From an uncultured Eubacteriales bacterium (lineage in GTDB: Bacteria > Bacillota > Clostridia > Oscillospirales > Acutalibacteraceae), in assembly GCA_900315465.1 (NCBI GenBank), contig OMZF01000030.1:1-40639 (forward strand): a stretch of DNA of 40,639 nucleotides, given 5' to 3'. The notes below the pieces were generated by a model. It had not been told where the DNA came from, searched no databases, and worked only from the letters and a program-made list of their open reading frames with translations. Position numbers and translations under genes: made by a program. Position 1 is the first letter of the stretch. Every line of letters starts with the position of its first letter. Below are positions 40,583 through 40,639 of this stretch, in pieces.

Positions 40583-40639
40583 CTCTAAGCGAAGCGTAGG
40601 CGGGGGATGAATTGCCCGTCAGCCGTAAGGCTGACTTAT
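40567..40639. mobile_element. Terminal hairpins of an IS200/IS605-type element (end only)
   Basis: CCCCCACCT (40576-40584) pairs with AGGCGGGGG (40598-40606), flanked by GGCAA and TTGCC. A second hairpin, GTCAGCC-GTAA-GGCTGAC, lies at 40618-40635. Paired GC-rich hairpins of the GGCAATTCATCCCCC...GGGGGACTTCTTGCC type are known at ends of IS200/IS605 and tnpB elements. The transposase lies outside the window, so the assignment rests on the hairpins and on the truncated gene beside them. Confidence 0.55.

Overview
The window looks like a low-GC, spore-forming Firmicute of the Clostridia, most likely a Ruminococcus-type member of the Oscillospiraceae. The grounds are AT-rich DNA, GGAGGTG-type ribosome binding sites, a spoIIA operon next to sipL and spoIVA, a rubredoxin-tailed flavodiiron protein typical of anaerobes, and an ECF sigma/DUF4179 pair. 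The species call is inference; no rRNA or tRNA gene is visible.

Region 1 (1-19.2 kb, all +) is one long locus resembling a Firmicute type VII (WXG100/ESX) secretion system. It opens with the 3' end of a large Gly/Ser-rich protein and a 588-aa membrane protein with 42-nt repeats. A TPR protein, three small WXG100-type proteins and an unusual Val/Glu/Pro repeat protein follow. An intrinsic terminator precedes an EssC/EccC-type ATPase split into two genes, followed by a fourth WXG100 protein. The locus ends with a phospho-signalling block: two PP2C phosphatases, a zinc-ribbon/FHA protein, a zinc-ribbon Ser/Thr kinase with a Ser-rich stalk, and a zinc-ribbon PASTA pseudokinase whose catalytic residues are replaced. 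EsaA, EssA and EssB are not recognisable in the window. The pseudokinase has the same overall topology as EssB. This locus is the best candidate for an under-described system.

Region 2 (19.2-21.2 kb, +) is an ECF sigma factor with an overlapping DUF4179 membrane protein, probably its anti-sigma factor.

Region 3 (21.2-25.8 kb, -) holds sporulation genes in the order spoIIAA-spoIIAB-sigF-sipL-spoIVA. It joins the forespore sigma switch to the coat-basement ATPase and its partner, with a possible internal SigE promoter, and ends at a strong terminator.

Region 4 (25.8-28.8 kb, +) has a DUF2975/XRE pair with two copies of a near-palindromic operator at its promoter. Two membrane-anchored proteins of unknown function follow.

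Region 5 (28.8-40.6 kb, mostly -) is a mosaic. It holds a flavodiiron protein, a Ser-rich lipoprotein, a cas3 HD-domain remnant facing a 3'-disrupted zinc-ribbon gene, a metallophosphatase, a LuxE/LuxC pair without luciferase, a GntR-regulated ABC exporter, the exoribonuclease YhaM (+), and a 5'-truncated HipA-like kinase abutting a transposon-type end. Two copies of a TGTCAT...ATGACA palindromic repeat also lie here. The cas3 remnant, the junction and the truncated kinase suggest repeated rearrangement.
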